Below, piece after piece: positions 10,689-23,451 of a stretch of DNA of 33,368 nt (positions are counted from its first letter, which is position 1; every line of letters begins with the position of its first letter). The notes beneath the pieces are model-generated. The model was not told the DNA's origin. It saw only the letters and a list, made by a program, of their open reading frames with translations, and did no database searches. Both the position numbers and the translations under genes were made by a program. Source of the stretch: Didymodactylos carnosus (Eukaryota; Rotifera; Eurotatoria; Philodinida; Philodinidae); contig CAJNOQ010001302.1 in assembly GCA_905250885.1 (NCBI GenBank), forward strand, positions 1-33,368, in the 5' to 3' direction.

Positions 10689-12566
10689 CTTGTTTGAGAA
10701 AAAGTCTTTTAATGTTAACTTTTAGTGTACAACTAAGTGCACAGGTATCATTTCAGTGAACTGCAAAGCAAACAGAAACAACATTGTAACACGAAAAGGC
10801 ATTTGGAGGTCTCGAGATCTGCTGTCTTGATAAAAAAAAGTCATACAAAATCTTCACATACCTTTACTGTTCTTAAAAATTTAAAAGATTAAATACTTAA
10901 ACACTTTTTTATTTATACTGATTATAAAAGCTCTAATGCACATGACAATCAGAAAAAAAATCTATATATGGATGACAAAATATAACGAATGATGTTTCAG
11001 GAATAAAAAAAAAACGACAATGTCTATAAACTAGAATCAATAATAATTTATAAATGTGTGTATTGTGCAGTAAATTTAATAATCTGAACTATATTCGATT
11101 GTTTTATTCAAATGTTTTAAGTCTTCAAAATGTATAGATATTGACAAAAATTTACAATCATTTATTTTACGGCAAGGTTATCAAATCAATAAGTCAAACT
11201 AAGTATCTCGAAAGATGACTACAATGATGTAAAGTCTCAATTAAAAATTGAAAGAAGTTAATACGTTCTAGAATCACCGAAACAACAACAGTATGACAAC
11301 CGAAGGAAGAGTTAGAGAAGAGATCAAAACTTTATAGTTTGTGGCAATTCTCAGTCAATTGGTATATGGATATCAAATTTGCTAAAATTAAACTTGGATT
11401 TATTTTGATGATGAAAACACGAGTACATATTTCGAGGTCACTTTAAGAAGAAAAAAAGATATTTAACAATCAAAATGGAATAATTTTCTTTTCTTTTTTC
11501 TTTGTCACATTATGCTTGTTTTAAAAATCAAATAAAAACACCAATTGCAGCACCGCAAATAGTTCAATGAGATATGATGACTATATAACAAAAGCAAAAG
11601 AAAGAAATCTCTTTTTCTTTCTATCTCTAAGATTATTATTATTATTACAATTATTATTATTATAGTAACCACTGAAAATATATTTACTCTTGTCTGAAGC
11701 TTTTCGCTATTTTGTAAAGAAAAAGCTATTTAACTTTTACTCTTTATTTTAATTGTATGGAGACATTATAAACCGATCAGGTTTCTTCTATCTGTGATTT
11801 TTTTAATGAGGTTTAACAATAGCAATATACTTGATGTATGGTAAACGTGTAGTTTTTTTCTTATATACGCACACACATGCTCATATTGTTGAATTTAGAT
11901 TGTTGAATTTTGCGATGAAAAATGTGCTTAGTAAAACAGCAAAGTTCAGAGCTCGCTGAGGTTTTTGACTAGCGAGATATTGCGACAATATTTAACACCA
12001 CAATATTGAAATGTTTGTTCATATTTGTTCCTCTTTTCTAGATATATGTAATACACCAAAATAATCAACAAACATGTAAAATATTGACATATCATAACAC
12101 AAACCTTTTCTCCTTTTAATCAGTTAACCGAAATCGATGCAGGATCGTCATTACTGAGATCCATAAATTCGTCCAATTTCTGTTAATGTTTTCTAATTAT
12201 AATTACAAAAAATAATATTTGTTGAGATGAGCTTTTATTCTACAGTTAAAGGTATATAAAGCTTTCTTTATTCGTATATGATGAACGAACATCCTTTGAT
12301 TCAGTAATTTTTTGAAAACTAACCCACACGGTCCGTGTTATAAATAAAAACTGGTTTTTCTAGTCCAGTTAATACAAATCCTATATAGATCAATTTGAAA
12401 CAACAGATACTTCTACAAAATCCTATTAATGAGGGATTTTGCAGCGAAAAAATTAATTTTATCTACTATACTTAACGAAAATTTTAGTAAACATACATGA
12501 CATCAAATGATGCTCACAAAATAATTTTCGGACCTCTACGTACAACTATTTCCAAAATTTAATAAG

Positions 12567-12593
12567 CCGAAAGGTGCAGAATACACCTTTCGG
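12567..12593. repeat. perfect 10-bp hairpin
   Basis: CCGAAAGGTG is followed seven bases later by its exact complement CACCTTTCGG. The stem is GC-richer than the surrounding sequence. Its function is unknown. Confidence 0.6.
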
Positions 12594-12704
12594 ATGTTAC
12601 AGAGAATATTTTTCAGATTAGCAGGCAGAAGTATCCAGATGGTTTTAAAGAAAAGTAAACACTAAATCTTATCGAATGTGGGAACTAATTTTCGATTTTT
12701 ACCT

Positions 12705-12730
12705 TTTTTAACTTTTTAAAAAGTTAAAAA
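12705..12730. repeat. 26-bp perfect palindrome
   Basis: Thirteen bases, TTTTTAACTTTTT, are directly followed by their reverse complement. Weak pairing extends outward, for example TGGGAA near 12679 against TTCCCA near 12745. This may be the centre of an old foldback element. Confidence 0.6.
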
Positions 12731-14107
12731 TTGTGGACCTTACTTCCCAAAGGCTTTCAGAAAACCTGAGTTTCTGTAAAAAGCAGAATCGAACTTCTAA
12801 CATATGCCGCAGTTTTCTTTTTCCAATCAGAAGAAAATTGTCATTCTTCGGCTCGACGTACGGAAGCATTCGTTGAAATACTTATTAAAAATAATATACT
12901 CCTTTGAACTAGTTAAGGCGTTTTGGAACAAGCAGTAATTCACGTCAAACTCTACGGCTAAATATCTGATCTACACAACGCCTCATTCTAAAGAGAATAT
13001 GTCCCTCTATATGACGATGTATTCTATCTAAAAACCCAGATTTATAAGCAACAATGCAAAGGCTCGATCTAAATATGGTCTTCTGAATCGGAAGACTTCG
13101 TACAATATTAGATCTACCGGATTTTACGAGGATAGTAGAGATTTGTGGATAAAATTTATGAATGTCTAGTTTTCATCACGAAAGGATAAATGCAAACCGC
13201 CATTCCATTCTGTTTTACTCATCGTTGCTGAGAAGCAGCCATCCCACAAAAAGTGTCAACTCAGCTCGCCAAGATGAATTTATATTCTCTTTGCAGAATT
13301 GAAATAATATACTATATTTTCTTCAAAAAGGCAGAAAAATCTCTATTGATCAAAACATGCAAAAGTTGGGCACAGTTGACTGTCCTCCTGTTTGTTATAG
13401 AAATAGCCAATGAAAATGGAATGAACCGTCCGAAAAGATTCGACATGAGCAAAACCGTCGAGCTAGTATAATGTAATGGAAGTTATTACTTATATAAAAG
13501 ATAAACCCAATACGCTATAGTCAATGTAAAAATTGAAAAAAATGTGTCGATTGTATAGTATTGCACTTAAACTTTGGGTGTACTATATCTTGATCGAACA
13601 AAGCATTATGACAGCTTTATTTGAAACTACGCACTTATTCTTCTCTTTTTAGGAGCAGAAATTTATTGAATGGCAATTTTGAATTTGAAAAAGTCGGGTT
13701 CATTTTCTATATTTTGTTCCATTATAAGCTACAATTACTATACAGAGATATTTAGTATTCCTTATTATAAATAGCGTCCCAACAGTAAATATCTTTGTAA
13801 TCACAGCTGGTCTAAGTTTTAAAGTCGATTGGATCGAGTTAGTGAGAGATTGTAATAGAACGATATCAAAAATTGTGTTTCGTGGAAAACTCGAGAATCT
13901 TGATAGCTAGAGAGTTGCAACGAAAATGAAAAGATGTTTAATTGAATTTTCAGTTAGTCCTGAGAATGAAGAAGGCTTCGTCATTTTTAGTTTATGCTTA
14001 ACAATATTTCTACGGAAAGCCCCAAAACGGGGAAGGATACATTCAATAATTCTCCATTTGTGTACATAAAAATGTTTGGTACGTATGGGTTGTAGTACGT
14101 ATAGTGT

Positions 14108-14149
14108 GTTTCTATTTTAGATATCTAATAAAAGAAACATCGAATTGCA
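14108..14149 (+). promoter_or_regulatory. possible trans-splice acceptor and short 5' leader of NOG1
   Basis: A polypyrimidine-AG signal, GTTTCTATTTTAG, ends at 14120, only 29 bp before the NOG1 start codon, and no upstream exon is evident. In animals with spliced-leader trans-splicing, including bdelloid rotifers, this is a typical acceptor layout. It could equally be a normal acceptor for an upstream untranslated exon. Confidence 0.35.
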
Positions 14150-17100
14150 ATGGCATCGCAATATAATTTCAAAAAAATTATATCAATTCCAACAGCTCAG
14201 GTAAAATAGAGAGTAAATCTGAAATAAGAGACAGGACTTCTAGTAAATGTGATTGTCCATTTAGGATTTTATTGACATTATTTTATCAAAAACACAACGT
14301 AAAACTCCAACTGTTGTCCATAAACAATATAAAATCGGTCGTATTCGACAATTTTACTTACGAAAAGTGAAATTTACACAACAAAGTTTTCATGATAAAA
14401 TAGTACTGATATTAACCGATTTTCCAAAACTAGAAGTAAGAAAAATTGTGAAAATAAGATATTATCATTCTACTATTTTTCTTTGTTTTTAACAGGAAAT
14501 TCATCCGTTTTATGCTGATTTAATGAATGTTTTGTATGATAAAAATCATTACAAATTAGCTTTGGGACAATTGAGCATTGCCAAGAACTTGATTGATAAG
14601 TAAATAGTTTTTATGCTAAAATTTAACAAAAATGTGTACACGTTTATATCTATCAACTTTTAGTGTTGCTAAAGATTATGCGCGAATGATGAAATTTGCT
14701 GATTCGCTATATCGATGCAAATGTTTGAAACGTGCTGCTTTAGGAAGGTAACGTTAGTTAATTAGAGCATTAGATAATATTAAAGACGTGACAAACTCGT
14801 TATCGTTCTTCTAATTAGAATGGCAACAATAATTAAACGTCAGGCACAAAGTTTGCAATATTTAGAACAAGTTCGTCAACATTTATCTCGTTTACCATCA
14901 ATTGATCCGAATACGCGAACATTGTTAATATGCGGTTTTCCGAACGTTGGAAAATCAAGTTTTCTAAATAAAGTAAGTAATACTTGCTTTTTATCTTCTT
15001 TTATTTATATTGTCTTTATTGTAGATCACACGTGCCGACGTCGAGGTCCAACCCTATGCGTTTACCACAAAATCCTTGTATGTTGGTCATAGTGATTATA
15101 AATATCTGCGCTGGCAAGTTGTTGATACACCTGGCATACTCGATCACTCATTAGGTAAGCTTGATAGAGTGTCATCTTTTAGTTAATTTGTTTTTTTCAT
15201 CACACTTATACGATAAGAAGAAGTTTAAGTGTAATATATTTTTAATTCTATACAGTTCATATCAATTATTGTTGTGGAAATTATTATAAATCTAGTTGAA
15301 TTTTTGTTTCGTTTTCTGTGTGCAGAAGATCGTAATACAATTGAAATGCAAGCAATAACAGCGTTAGCACATTTACGTGCGGCCATATTATATGTTATGG
15401 ATATATCGGAACAGTGTGGCTATTCGTTAGAACAACAGGTAGATATATTTTTAGAATTGCCGAGTTTCGTTTCAAAAATATACTTTTTATTACTAGCTTG
15501 ATTTGTTCAATAACATCAAAGCTTTATTTACGAATAAACCATTATTGATCGTTGTTAATAAAGTTGATATAAAACGTTTGGATGAATTATCTGATGAAAA
15601 AAAAGTAATTACAGTTTTCTCTTGCATTGTGTTTGTCTACTCTAATGATTAACTATTTTAGGCTGTTTTTGAACAATTTCGTAGAGAAGACGTGAAAATT
15701 ATGGAAATGAGTACATTTACAGATGAAGGTGTATGCGAAGTCCGAAATGAGGTAAGTAGTACTGTTCCAGATAAACTCTTATCTTCGGATGAGAATGTAT
15801 ATGATTGAGGTCATTGACGGTGAAGTGCAAAGTTGATCGATCTGACAATAAATACTAAGTTTCTGACTGTTCTTCAGCTAATGCACTTATATTTTCTCTT
15901 TAATTACTGTTTAGGCATGTGATCGTTTACTTGCACACCGTGTTGATATCAAATTGAAAAGTCGTAAAGTTGATGATGTACTCAATCGTCTACACGTTGC
16001 ACAACCACAAAAACGTGATGAAACTGTTCGGCCACCACATATACCCGAAGGTGTGTTGAAACGTTTAGAAAGGGTGACAATTGCAACGACAGACACCATT
16101 CCACTCGCAGTACCAACAATCGATGACGAAAATTACCGTGGTGAAAATGATGAAAAACCCATTACACGAAAGAAGAAACTTGAACGTGATCTTGAAGTAG
16201 AATTAGAAGATGATTATCATTTGGATCTAAGAAAAACATGGTTATTAGCTTGTGATGAAGAAAAATATGATGTATTACCAGATGTTTATCGTGGAAAAAA
16301 TGTTGCCGATTATGTTGATCCGGATATTATGAAAAAATTGGAACAGTTAGAACAAGAGGAAGAAGCACGTGACGAAGCCGGTTTCTATGATGAAGAAGAA
16401 AGTGAAGAAGATGATGAAACAACAGCCATAAGAAAATTAGCAAAAAAAATTCGTTATAGACGACACGTAATGATATCTGAAAGTAGATCGAAAAAACAAG
16501 CGAGACGTACACCATCTGTACCACGACCAAAACTACCAATTAAACGAGAAAGATTAGAAAGTACAATGAGTCAACTTGGAATTGATATGGAAAATAAAGA
16601 AGATGTAAGTATACCTCAGACCTTATTATATCTTAGAGACAAACGCAGTGTAAATCTGACTGTCGTAACACTTCAAGCTGTTGAGTACGATGAGATTTGT
16701 ATCTTATTTCGAAATAAACGCTTGGCAAATAATATGTCTGTTGAATGATTATTTTCTATACACATCATTTACATATAATGATGCTTGATCCACAACATAC
16801 ATTAAACATGGTATTGAAAAGGCAAATCTCACTAATTTTTCTGTTGTTTTAGTCGCATTACGTAGCTAAAGCTAGAAAAACGAGAAGTAGATCCGAAAGT
16901 CGTCCAGCAGTAAAACGTCAACGTGTTGATTCTGAAGGCCGTGTTCGAAGTAGTTCAAAAGTGCCACGAGATCAATCGGGCGTGCGTGATGTTGCTGTAA
17001 GTAAATTATTTTTTCTAAACTAGATCTAATATAAAATGATTATTTATCTCTTTTAGATGGCAAAGAAAGCAAAATCTATAGGCAAAATTAATCAACGTAA

Positions 17101-17268
17101 ATTTCAATTGAGAGCTACATCGGGTGAATCAGATAGACGTATTCATACTGAAAAACCAAAACATTTATGTATGTATACTACGAAGGAATATTGAAACTCT
17201 TAACTTTATTTTATAAATTTATTTTAGTTTCTGGGAAAAGAACTATAGGAAAAACAGATCGACGATAA
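14150..17268 (+). CDS. GTPBP4: nucleolar GTP-binding protein 1 (60S ribosome biogenesis GTPase)
   Basis: This is a complete NOG1/GTPBP4 gene, a nucleolar GTPase needed to assemble and export the 60S ribosomal subunit. Exons are 14150-14200, 14265-14435, 14496-14599, 14664-14747, 14819-14972, 15025-15154, 15326-15438, 15497-15604, 15662-15751, 15915-16604, 16853-16996, 17057-17168 and 17228-17268. All introns are GT-AG and the phases agree. The product is about 663 residues (human 634). The start [10 protein letters not shown] matches the human N-terminus. The G1 loop GFPNVGKS is at about 176-183, DTPG at 222-225 and NKVD at 290-293. The NOG1-specific segment [10 protein letters not shown] follows, then an acidic stretch and a basic C-terminal tail ending GKTDRR. 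No lesions are seen. Confidence 0.97.
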
Positions 17269-17796
17269 TGGAAATGAAAATGGAAATGAAATTTTTTACA
17301 ATTGTTTTGTTTCAGTTCGTCTTTTTATATAAAAATGTCTTTCTTTTTCTACTGTCGTTCGCTGTTATAATTCTTTTCTATTGTTATTTATATACGCAGA
17401 AAATATATTAAATGAAATGGAGGTGCTCATTTATAAAATCAAGTTTTTCAAGTTGTATGTATCAGGCTCGTTGACGACTGCCATCCTTCAAAATTTATTG
17501 TATAGTAGAAAGATCTTAACAAAATATAGGACGATCATCTTGAGTTCTTCTTTGCATATATAATGATACAAAAAAAGTATTATATTTCTTTTTGTTAAAA
17601 ACGCACGGCATCTGATATTGATAATGAGAATCAACCTTCTGTAGAACAGATGAGACTAAGTGATTTATCAAACATCAAAGCTGCTTTTTTATAAATATAG
17701 ATCGCTAGTCCAAAAGAAATAGACCTGATACACTGCCAATAATATCGTTATCATCGCTTACGAATAAAATAAATACAATTGAATAACGCTCTTTAG
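17269..17796. other. short intergenic region between NOG1 and UNG
   Basis: The two genes lie in tandem about 530 bp apart. The region is AT-rich and contains AATAAA at 17763-17768. An upstream UNG exon may lie here but could not be identified. The 60-codon frame at 17381-17563 looks like chance. Confidence 0.5.
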
Positions 17797-19951
17797 GGCG
17801 ATTATCGCTAACAGAAGAAGAAAACAAACGTTAGAACAAATACAACATAATCGTATTGTGACTAAAATGAAACTTGAAATAAAAAACATATTTGGCGTTG
17901 TTGTTGATATATCTATGTCATGGTATAAAGCATTTGAACCAGAATTTTCTAAAGACTATTTTCTAAAGGTATAATTTTTTATTCGTATTAGTTTATTTTT
18001 ATTATCATTTGAATTTAGTTGGCAACATTTATCGCTGCCGAGCGTGCAAAACATACAGTTTATCCACCAGAAAATATGGTTTTCTCATGGACAAGATTTT
18101 GCCAGTTGAATGAAGTAGGTGCGATTTATTCTGGACTATGATTTAAAATAAAAATAGATCTCTTGTGTTACTAGGTTAAAGTTGTTATATTGGGTCAAGA
18201 TCCATACCAGTATGTGCAAACTTAGTGCAAATTATCTTTTCCATGTCATTTCAATGAAATATTCGTTTTTGTATAGTCAACCAAATCAAGCGCATGGCCT
18301 ATGTTTTAGCGTTCGCAAAGGCGTTAAGCCTCCACCTAGGTAACAAGTTCGAGAAAAAGTTGCTTTAATGTGTAATATTTTCTTTCTTTGTTTAATAGTT
18401 TGTTAAATATCTTTAAAGAATTAAAACAAGATGTTGAAGGTTTTGAAATTCCAGACCATGGTAAAATGACGTAAACAAATGTCTCTGAACCGTTTTTACT
18501 ATACAATGTTTTATTCTAGGAACATTGGTTGGATGGGCCCGTCAGGGTAGGAAGTCTCTTTTATTTTCTTCTAAACGTGGATTTATTTGTCATGTGTTTT
18601 TAGGTGTATTATTACTTAATGCTTGTTTAACAGTCGAAGCAAATAAAGCGAATTCACATCGAGGAAAAGGATGGGAAACATTTACGGTATGACTAACTCT
18701 GAAATTCTTCGTCACATATGTGTTCAGATATTCCTGTTATTTGAAGGATGCTGTTATTCAATATTTGAATCATCATACAAATCATACCGTTTTTTTACTA
18801 TGGGGCAAATATGCACAAAATAAAGGAGCACAGATAGATAAAGTAAGTCTCAATTGTGTTAAATTTATTTGCAAGGTTATTTTGACAATGGTAATAATCG
18901 ATGTACATGTAAATGTATTTGCAGACATGTTACTTGTGGACTGATACAGTCTGCGGATTTGCATAACAGAGGTGTTAATCGATCACGACAGAGTATTCTG
19001 TTCGGATTATCATGACACAAAGATTTTTGCAGATGAGCGACACTTCAGATAGGCTCACGTCAAATTTTCTTGATCTGTTAACACCTTTGTTTTATTACAA
19101 AGAAGTTTAACCCTTTCGGGACGGGTGACGTTTTAAAACGTCAAAAATGGGAATAACCCGTGCTTTCCAAAACTTTCTTTCGAAGACACGTTCCTCAAAA
19201 TTCGATCATAATCAAATTTCAAATACATCATCTTATGCAGCTTTTGGCGCTCTATCTTTTGATGTATAATACATTTGAATAATATTTAGTTCTGAGTTAA
19301 AAATCTAAGTTTTTTCGAAAATTTCGGTCCTTCTCAGTAAAAGAGGGTTTTGAGTACGAAGACAGAATCGAAAGTCAAAAATGTTTTTGACAGTAGATAG
19401 CTTTTGAAATTCTCTATCGAGAGATTTCCATCTGAATGTTTTTGTCGAAAATCTCTTGGTTAGGAAAAACGAAATACTGAAGATGCGTTTTTTCCGTTTT
19501 TTTAGGAAAATACTGTTTTCTACCTAACTCCGCCAAAATAAGTTGAAACTTAACGATATTTTCACATATGGTAGAGTTTAGTGATAGCTTTCTTTTGGCG
19601 AAAGGATTAAGTCTCTATCTGTCAGGGAAGTCGAGATATTGCAAAATAAAAAAGATCTTAAACTTTTGAACAGCACTGTATATATAAAAATTAAACCGAT
19701 CCTGAAAGGGTTACGCTTGAAAACGAGTATTCTGATAATAGTTCTTAATTCTATAACATCTTCTCTCTCTTTTTTTCTTCTAGAAGCGTCATTGTGTTTT
19801 GACTTGTGCTCATCCATCACCGTTATCAGCGCATAACGGATTTTTTGGTTGTAAACATTTTTCAAAAACAAATGAATATCTTAAATCTCACGGAATAACA
19901 CCCATTAACTGGTCAGATCTACCATCAGAAGATGATTTACCGTTTACGTGA
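17797..19951 (+). CDS. UNG: uracil-DNA glycosylase, family 1
   Basis: The product removes uracil from DNA in base excision repair. Exons are 17797-17968 (5' limit uncertain), 18019-18114, 18175-18209, 18277-18339, 18399-18460, 18520-18546, 18604-18686, 18747-18842 and 19784-19951. The junctions from exon 1 onward are in phase. The catalytic motif GQDPYH is split over exons 3 and 4 and holds the water-activating Asp. [10 protein letters not shown], the uracil pocket region [20 protein letters not shown] and the leucine-loop motif [14 protein letters not shown] with its catalytic His all match family 1 UNG. The protein ends [10 protein letters not shown]. The N-terminus is unclear: [10 protein letters not shown] just upstream resembles other UNGs but is one base out of frame with LEQIQHNR. 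Translation may start at the ATG at 17868, or this copy may be damaged. Confidence 0.92.
18965..19091. mobile_element. small MITE in the last UNG intron
   Basis: AACAGAGGTGTTAA at 18965 and the reverse complement of the right end, AACAAAGGTGTTAA, form terminal repeats that extend to GATCA with few mismatches. The interior of about 85 bp is non-coding. No target duplication is obvious. Confidence 0.6.
19111..19606. mobile_element. piggyBac-like MITE flanked by TTAA
   Basis: TTAA at 19107-19110 and 19607-19610 flanks a 496-bp sequence beginning CCCTTTCGGGACGG and ending CCAAAAGAAAGC-like on the other strand (CGAAAGGA). piggyBac elements insert at TTAA and have ends starting CCC(T/A). The terminal match is short, about 8 of 9 bases. 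No transposase is present. Together with the smaller element upstream it explains why this intron is 941 bp while the other UNG introns are about 50-70 bp. Confidence 0.6.
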
Positions 19952-20540
19952 AAATATGAAGCACTATATAAGATTTTTGTTTTTGTTCAATCTTTTTTGA
20001 ACTATTTAGTCAATTCACTTAAAATTGTCATGTATTATATCCACGATTTTTTTTTGTTAAAATTGTAGTCTTTCTTTTGTTGTTTTGTCAGATTTTGTTT
20101 TTCTTTATGACTATTTTCTTTATCCGATTTCATTTTTGATTAGATATTCTTTGTACGCTTTCTTACTCACTATACAGCTTGAATAATACTCGTCTATTTT
20201 CTTATGTATGGTACTATAAAGATTCTTCTTTTTATTATCAAATGGCTTATAAACTACAAATTATAAATAAGGTAAAGAAACAATAATTATCTATCTGTCT
20301 AGTTAAAAAATGTATGGCTAAAAACGCTGATACCGGTCGCCATCTATCAAGCAGTTTAAGAACATTATCAGTCGATTGATCGTAATTATTAATTAATGGG
20401 GAATTTTTCAATTTTATCTATATTCGTATCAATCGTAGAGTGAATTACAGTTAAGAGTCACTGCAGGAGCGAAACGATGCTCAATCGATGTTTGAGTTTT
20501 TAGCTCAGGATTTTACTGTGGGTAGAGGCAACATATATAG
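19952..20540. other. UNG downstream region, no gene recognised
   Basis: AT-rich sequence with T-runs, presumably including the UNG 3' untranslated region. No conserved coding sequence was found. Confidence 0.5.
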
Positions 20541-20559
20541 GAAGATTCCCAAATTTTTC

Positions 20560-21830
20560 CCATTCGGACTTACTCGTTAAAAAGTTATAGAGCTTTCCGT
20601 AAAAGCCCTAAAAATAGCCTAAAACGATACTTGTATAAAAGTCAAATTTGTGATGTTTATATCTTGGTCTAGGAAGTTGATTAAGAGCTCATATGTGCAG
20701 CATAAGTAGTCCAGGTCGAATGCTACCTATAACCAAGAGCATATGTAAAAATAAGTTTTACGTATGTGTGAGCATACGCGCACCAGATTTTGCTAAGGCC
20801 AACAGTTTTGCATAATTCTTTTAACCTAAAAACTTTGTTATTGCATTGAATGTTACTTCTATCCATTGTACAAGTACACCTCTACTATGAATTATGAAAT
20901 CGATTCATACAAGTCTCTTGGTTGATGCACGGCTGAGCTGGAAAGTCGATAGAAAACGAAAAATAGCCTACTTTCCAGTTCGATTTTCTCGTCCGATAGT
21001 GTCCCAAATGGTGGAACTATAATGCCATTCTAATATATGGACCCAGTACTATTCATGTCTGAAAGCCGTTTTTGGGAGGATTCACACACGGCTCTGGAAG
21101 AGTCTCTGAAAATCCGTTTTTTGAAGTTCACTTAACATGAACGTCCTTCGAGAAAAACGACGATAGTTTTTCTCATTGCATTTCGGAGCTTTAAAATATT
21201 TTTTTCTGAATCCGCATTGCAAAATGCATATGAAAATGTGATTTTGAAGATTTCGCATATTACGAAGTCTGTAGGAAAAAATTCGTTTCCAAGGGAACCC
21301 AGAAACGTGACTCTCCGCTCAAAAAAGCATCAAGTCTCGGGAATCAAGAAGTACGCCAATATGACTTTCGCCAATATCATCAGTGTACTTTCGTCAATAT
21401 TACCCATGATTTCAGTTGCATGGATTCCAGTTGCAACCAATAATTCAGCTGCATGGTCTCTTCATGCAAGTTACAATTTTTTTAAATGTAAAAAGGACAT
21501 GACTTGCATTGAGAGACAATACAATTCGAGTCATAATTGGCGAAAGTACATTGAACTTTCGCCAGTACACCCCATGGCCGCTCGCCAATTGGCGAACATC
21601 TAGTTAGCGAAAGTCATATTGGCGTACTTTCATGATTCCCAAGTCTGGCATTCGAACTGCCTTGAAGCGGAGAACAAAGTTATAGGTGTAGATTTCTGAT
21701 TTTTTTCCGATGACTCTTGAAGACCCGATTTTCTGTAGAACCAGTTTTTCAGAAACGCTACGCTCTACTATGTTTTTCACAAAACATAGTGAAAATTGCA
21801 AATCTTATAGTAAGTTGATTTTATCATAAG
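20560..21830. repeat. repeat-derived region related to the hairpin at 31217-31820
   Basis: Two stretches resemble the large hairpin near the right of the window. GTTATAGAGCTTTCCGTAAA then AGCCCTAAA near 20584-20612 resembles GTTATAGAATTTGCAAGAAA then AGCCCTAAA near 31471-31498. TTGAAGACCCGATTTTCTGT near 21718 resembles TTCAAAGACCCGGTTTTCTA near 31327. The region also contains a separate inserted element at 21338-21640. Boundaries are not resolved. Confidence 0.45.
21338..21640. mobile_element. MITE with 38-bp terminal inverted repeats
   Basis: GGGAATCAAGAAGTACGCCA and the following bases through the TTTCGCC motif are mirrored at 21603-21640 with few mismatches. AAGTCT lies directly outside both ends (21332-21337 and 21641-21646), a probable target duplication. 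Inside are further hairpins, such as GGCGAAAGT and ACTTTCGCC separated by seven bases. The 128-codon frame over this interval is a by-product. Confidence 0.75.
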
Positions 21831-23451
21831 CAAAAATTGATTAAATCAAATTAATGAAGCGAAAAGTTGAAGGTGTCCTCGTATAATTGTTTCACTGTAC
21901 TGTAAAATCGAGAAAAGAAATAAAATGAAACAACTAAACTAAACATAATTTGAAATTGAAAATATGTAAATAAACATCAAATGCGTTTTGTTTCATTCAA
22001 ACTTCTATGTTTCTATAATCTGTATAGATATTCGTATGCGTATTTATTTATTTTTCTTATGAAGTTTTTTCTGAAAGAAAGACGCAAATATTTGATCTTA
22101 AACGGTTGGATGAATTTTTCTAACCACCTTTTTGCAAAATTATTTAATCTATTATTGTTGTGTGAAAATGTTTTGTTTTTTTGTTTTTAAGAACATACGA
22201 TTTTTTATTGAATTTTTCATATTCGAAAATTTCATATAATTTAAATAAATGAGAAAACTAAATAGAAGGGACATGTGATGAACAAATGAATACATTTGAT
22301 TCTAGTAGAAAAAATGAAAAGTATAGATAATAAATGTGAAAATAATAATTAGACATGTAAATAAAACAAATAGCTATTGTTATACTACAAAATACACGAT
22401 ATACACAATGAATTATTTACTTTTTCTATAGACATGAATAAGAGGTGTACATAATACTAAAACATGTTTTAGATTGACAAATTATCACAATAATTTACTA
22501 AGGACGTATATAAAAATTACACAAAATGTTCACATAATGTGTAATTTTTGACACAAATAACGATTGTTTTTTACAAAAAAAAATACAATTTTTGTTTTTA
22601 TACAGAATTGATTTTGAGTCATGAAAATTAGACACGATTCTTGTTAAATATCTCATTTTTGATTGTCGACTAATATTAATTCATTTATATATTTAATATT
22701 TTATTTTAAAATACTAAAATTTTAAAAATTATTTTTGTCTTTTTTTTCGAGAAATAGTTTAGGTATTTTTTGTTGATTTATCAAGTTTAATCATGTATGT
22801 TTCTATTCTCCTTTTGTTAACAAACATCCAATATGCATCCAAAACATTAACCAGTTACGCTTATATATGATTATAAAATCATTAATAACTTGCATATTTC
22901 TCTTTGTGCAATCATTTTGAATACATATAATATTTGATAATAATTTCATGATAATATTCATAGAATCATTAATCAAAATATTTAGGCTATCACCTTATAC
23001 ATATTGATATAAGTTTCAACTAGCGTAACTATAAAAATATTTCGTCATAAGTAGTGAACCGTGACCAAATCACCACGAGTGCTGTCTATTTCTTTTGGCA
23101 TAGTTAGTTTACCACAAGATTATTTTGCCGTGATAGGAAATAGAAAAGAATATTGAAGAAGAAAAATATATATATATCTATTAATCATAAGAACGAATAT
23201 TTGACATTTAAATATAACGAAATATGCTTGAGGAAATACTAGTGATTGCCAATTTCAATAGAGGTTAAAAAATAATTACTAAGTAAAAAAAAAAAGTGTT
23301 CGTAATAATACGTCTTGATCACTTGAAAGGTGTATCGGAAAAATCGCGGTAAACGTGCCATTATAACCACACAAAAGCATAGATTCACGTACACTATAAT
23401 AAATAAATCAAAGATTATCAGTGATATTTTCATTTTGTTGTCAATTGTAAA
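21830..23451. other. AT-rich intergenic region
   Basis: Very AT-rich sequence with no recognised gene. It contains a hairpin with a perfect 11-bp stem, AAAAATTACAC at 22512-22522 and its complement at 22539-22549. The right end should include the promoter of the gene starting at 23452, but no clear TATA box was identified. Confidence 0.5.

Larger units (their letters stand above)
10700..14118. other. 3.4 kb intergenic region, no gene recognised
   Basis: No conserved coding exon, RNA gene or clear transposase was found. Visible structure includes ATT runs near 11633-11664, a small perfect hairpin at 12567-12593 and a 26-bp perfect palindrome at 12705-12730. The 72-codon frame at 13253-13471 shows no family features. 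The right end should contain the NOG1 promoter. Confidence 0.5.

Noticed and set aside
13253-13471. 72-codon open frame in the large intergenic region
   Set aside because: No start context, splice sites or recognisable similarity; length is within chance for this composition.
17648-17694. Possible PIP-box-bearing first exon of UNG (MRLSDLSNIKAAFL)
   Set aside because: The motif does not fit the Gln-x-x-hydrophobic-x-x-aromatic-aromatic pattern, the frame stops at once and there is no donor.
21217-21603. 128-codon open frame on the plus strand
   Set aside because: It covers most of the MITE at 21338-21640, including its hairpins, and has no family features or splice context.
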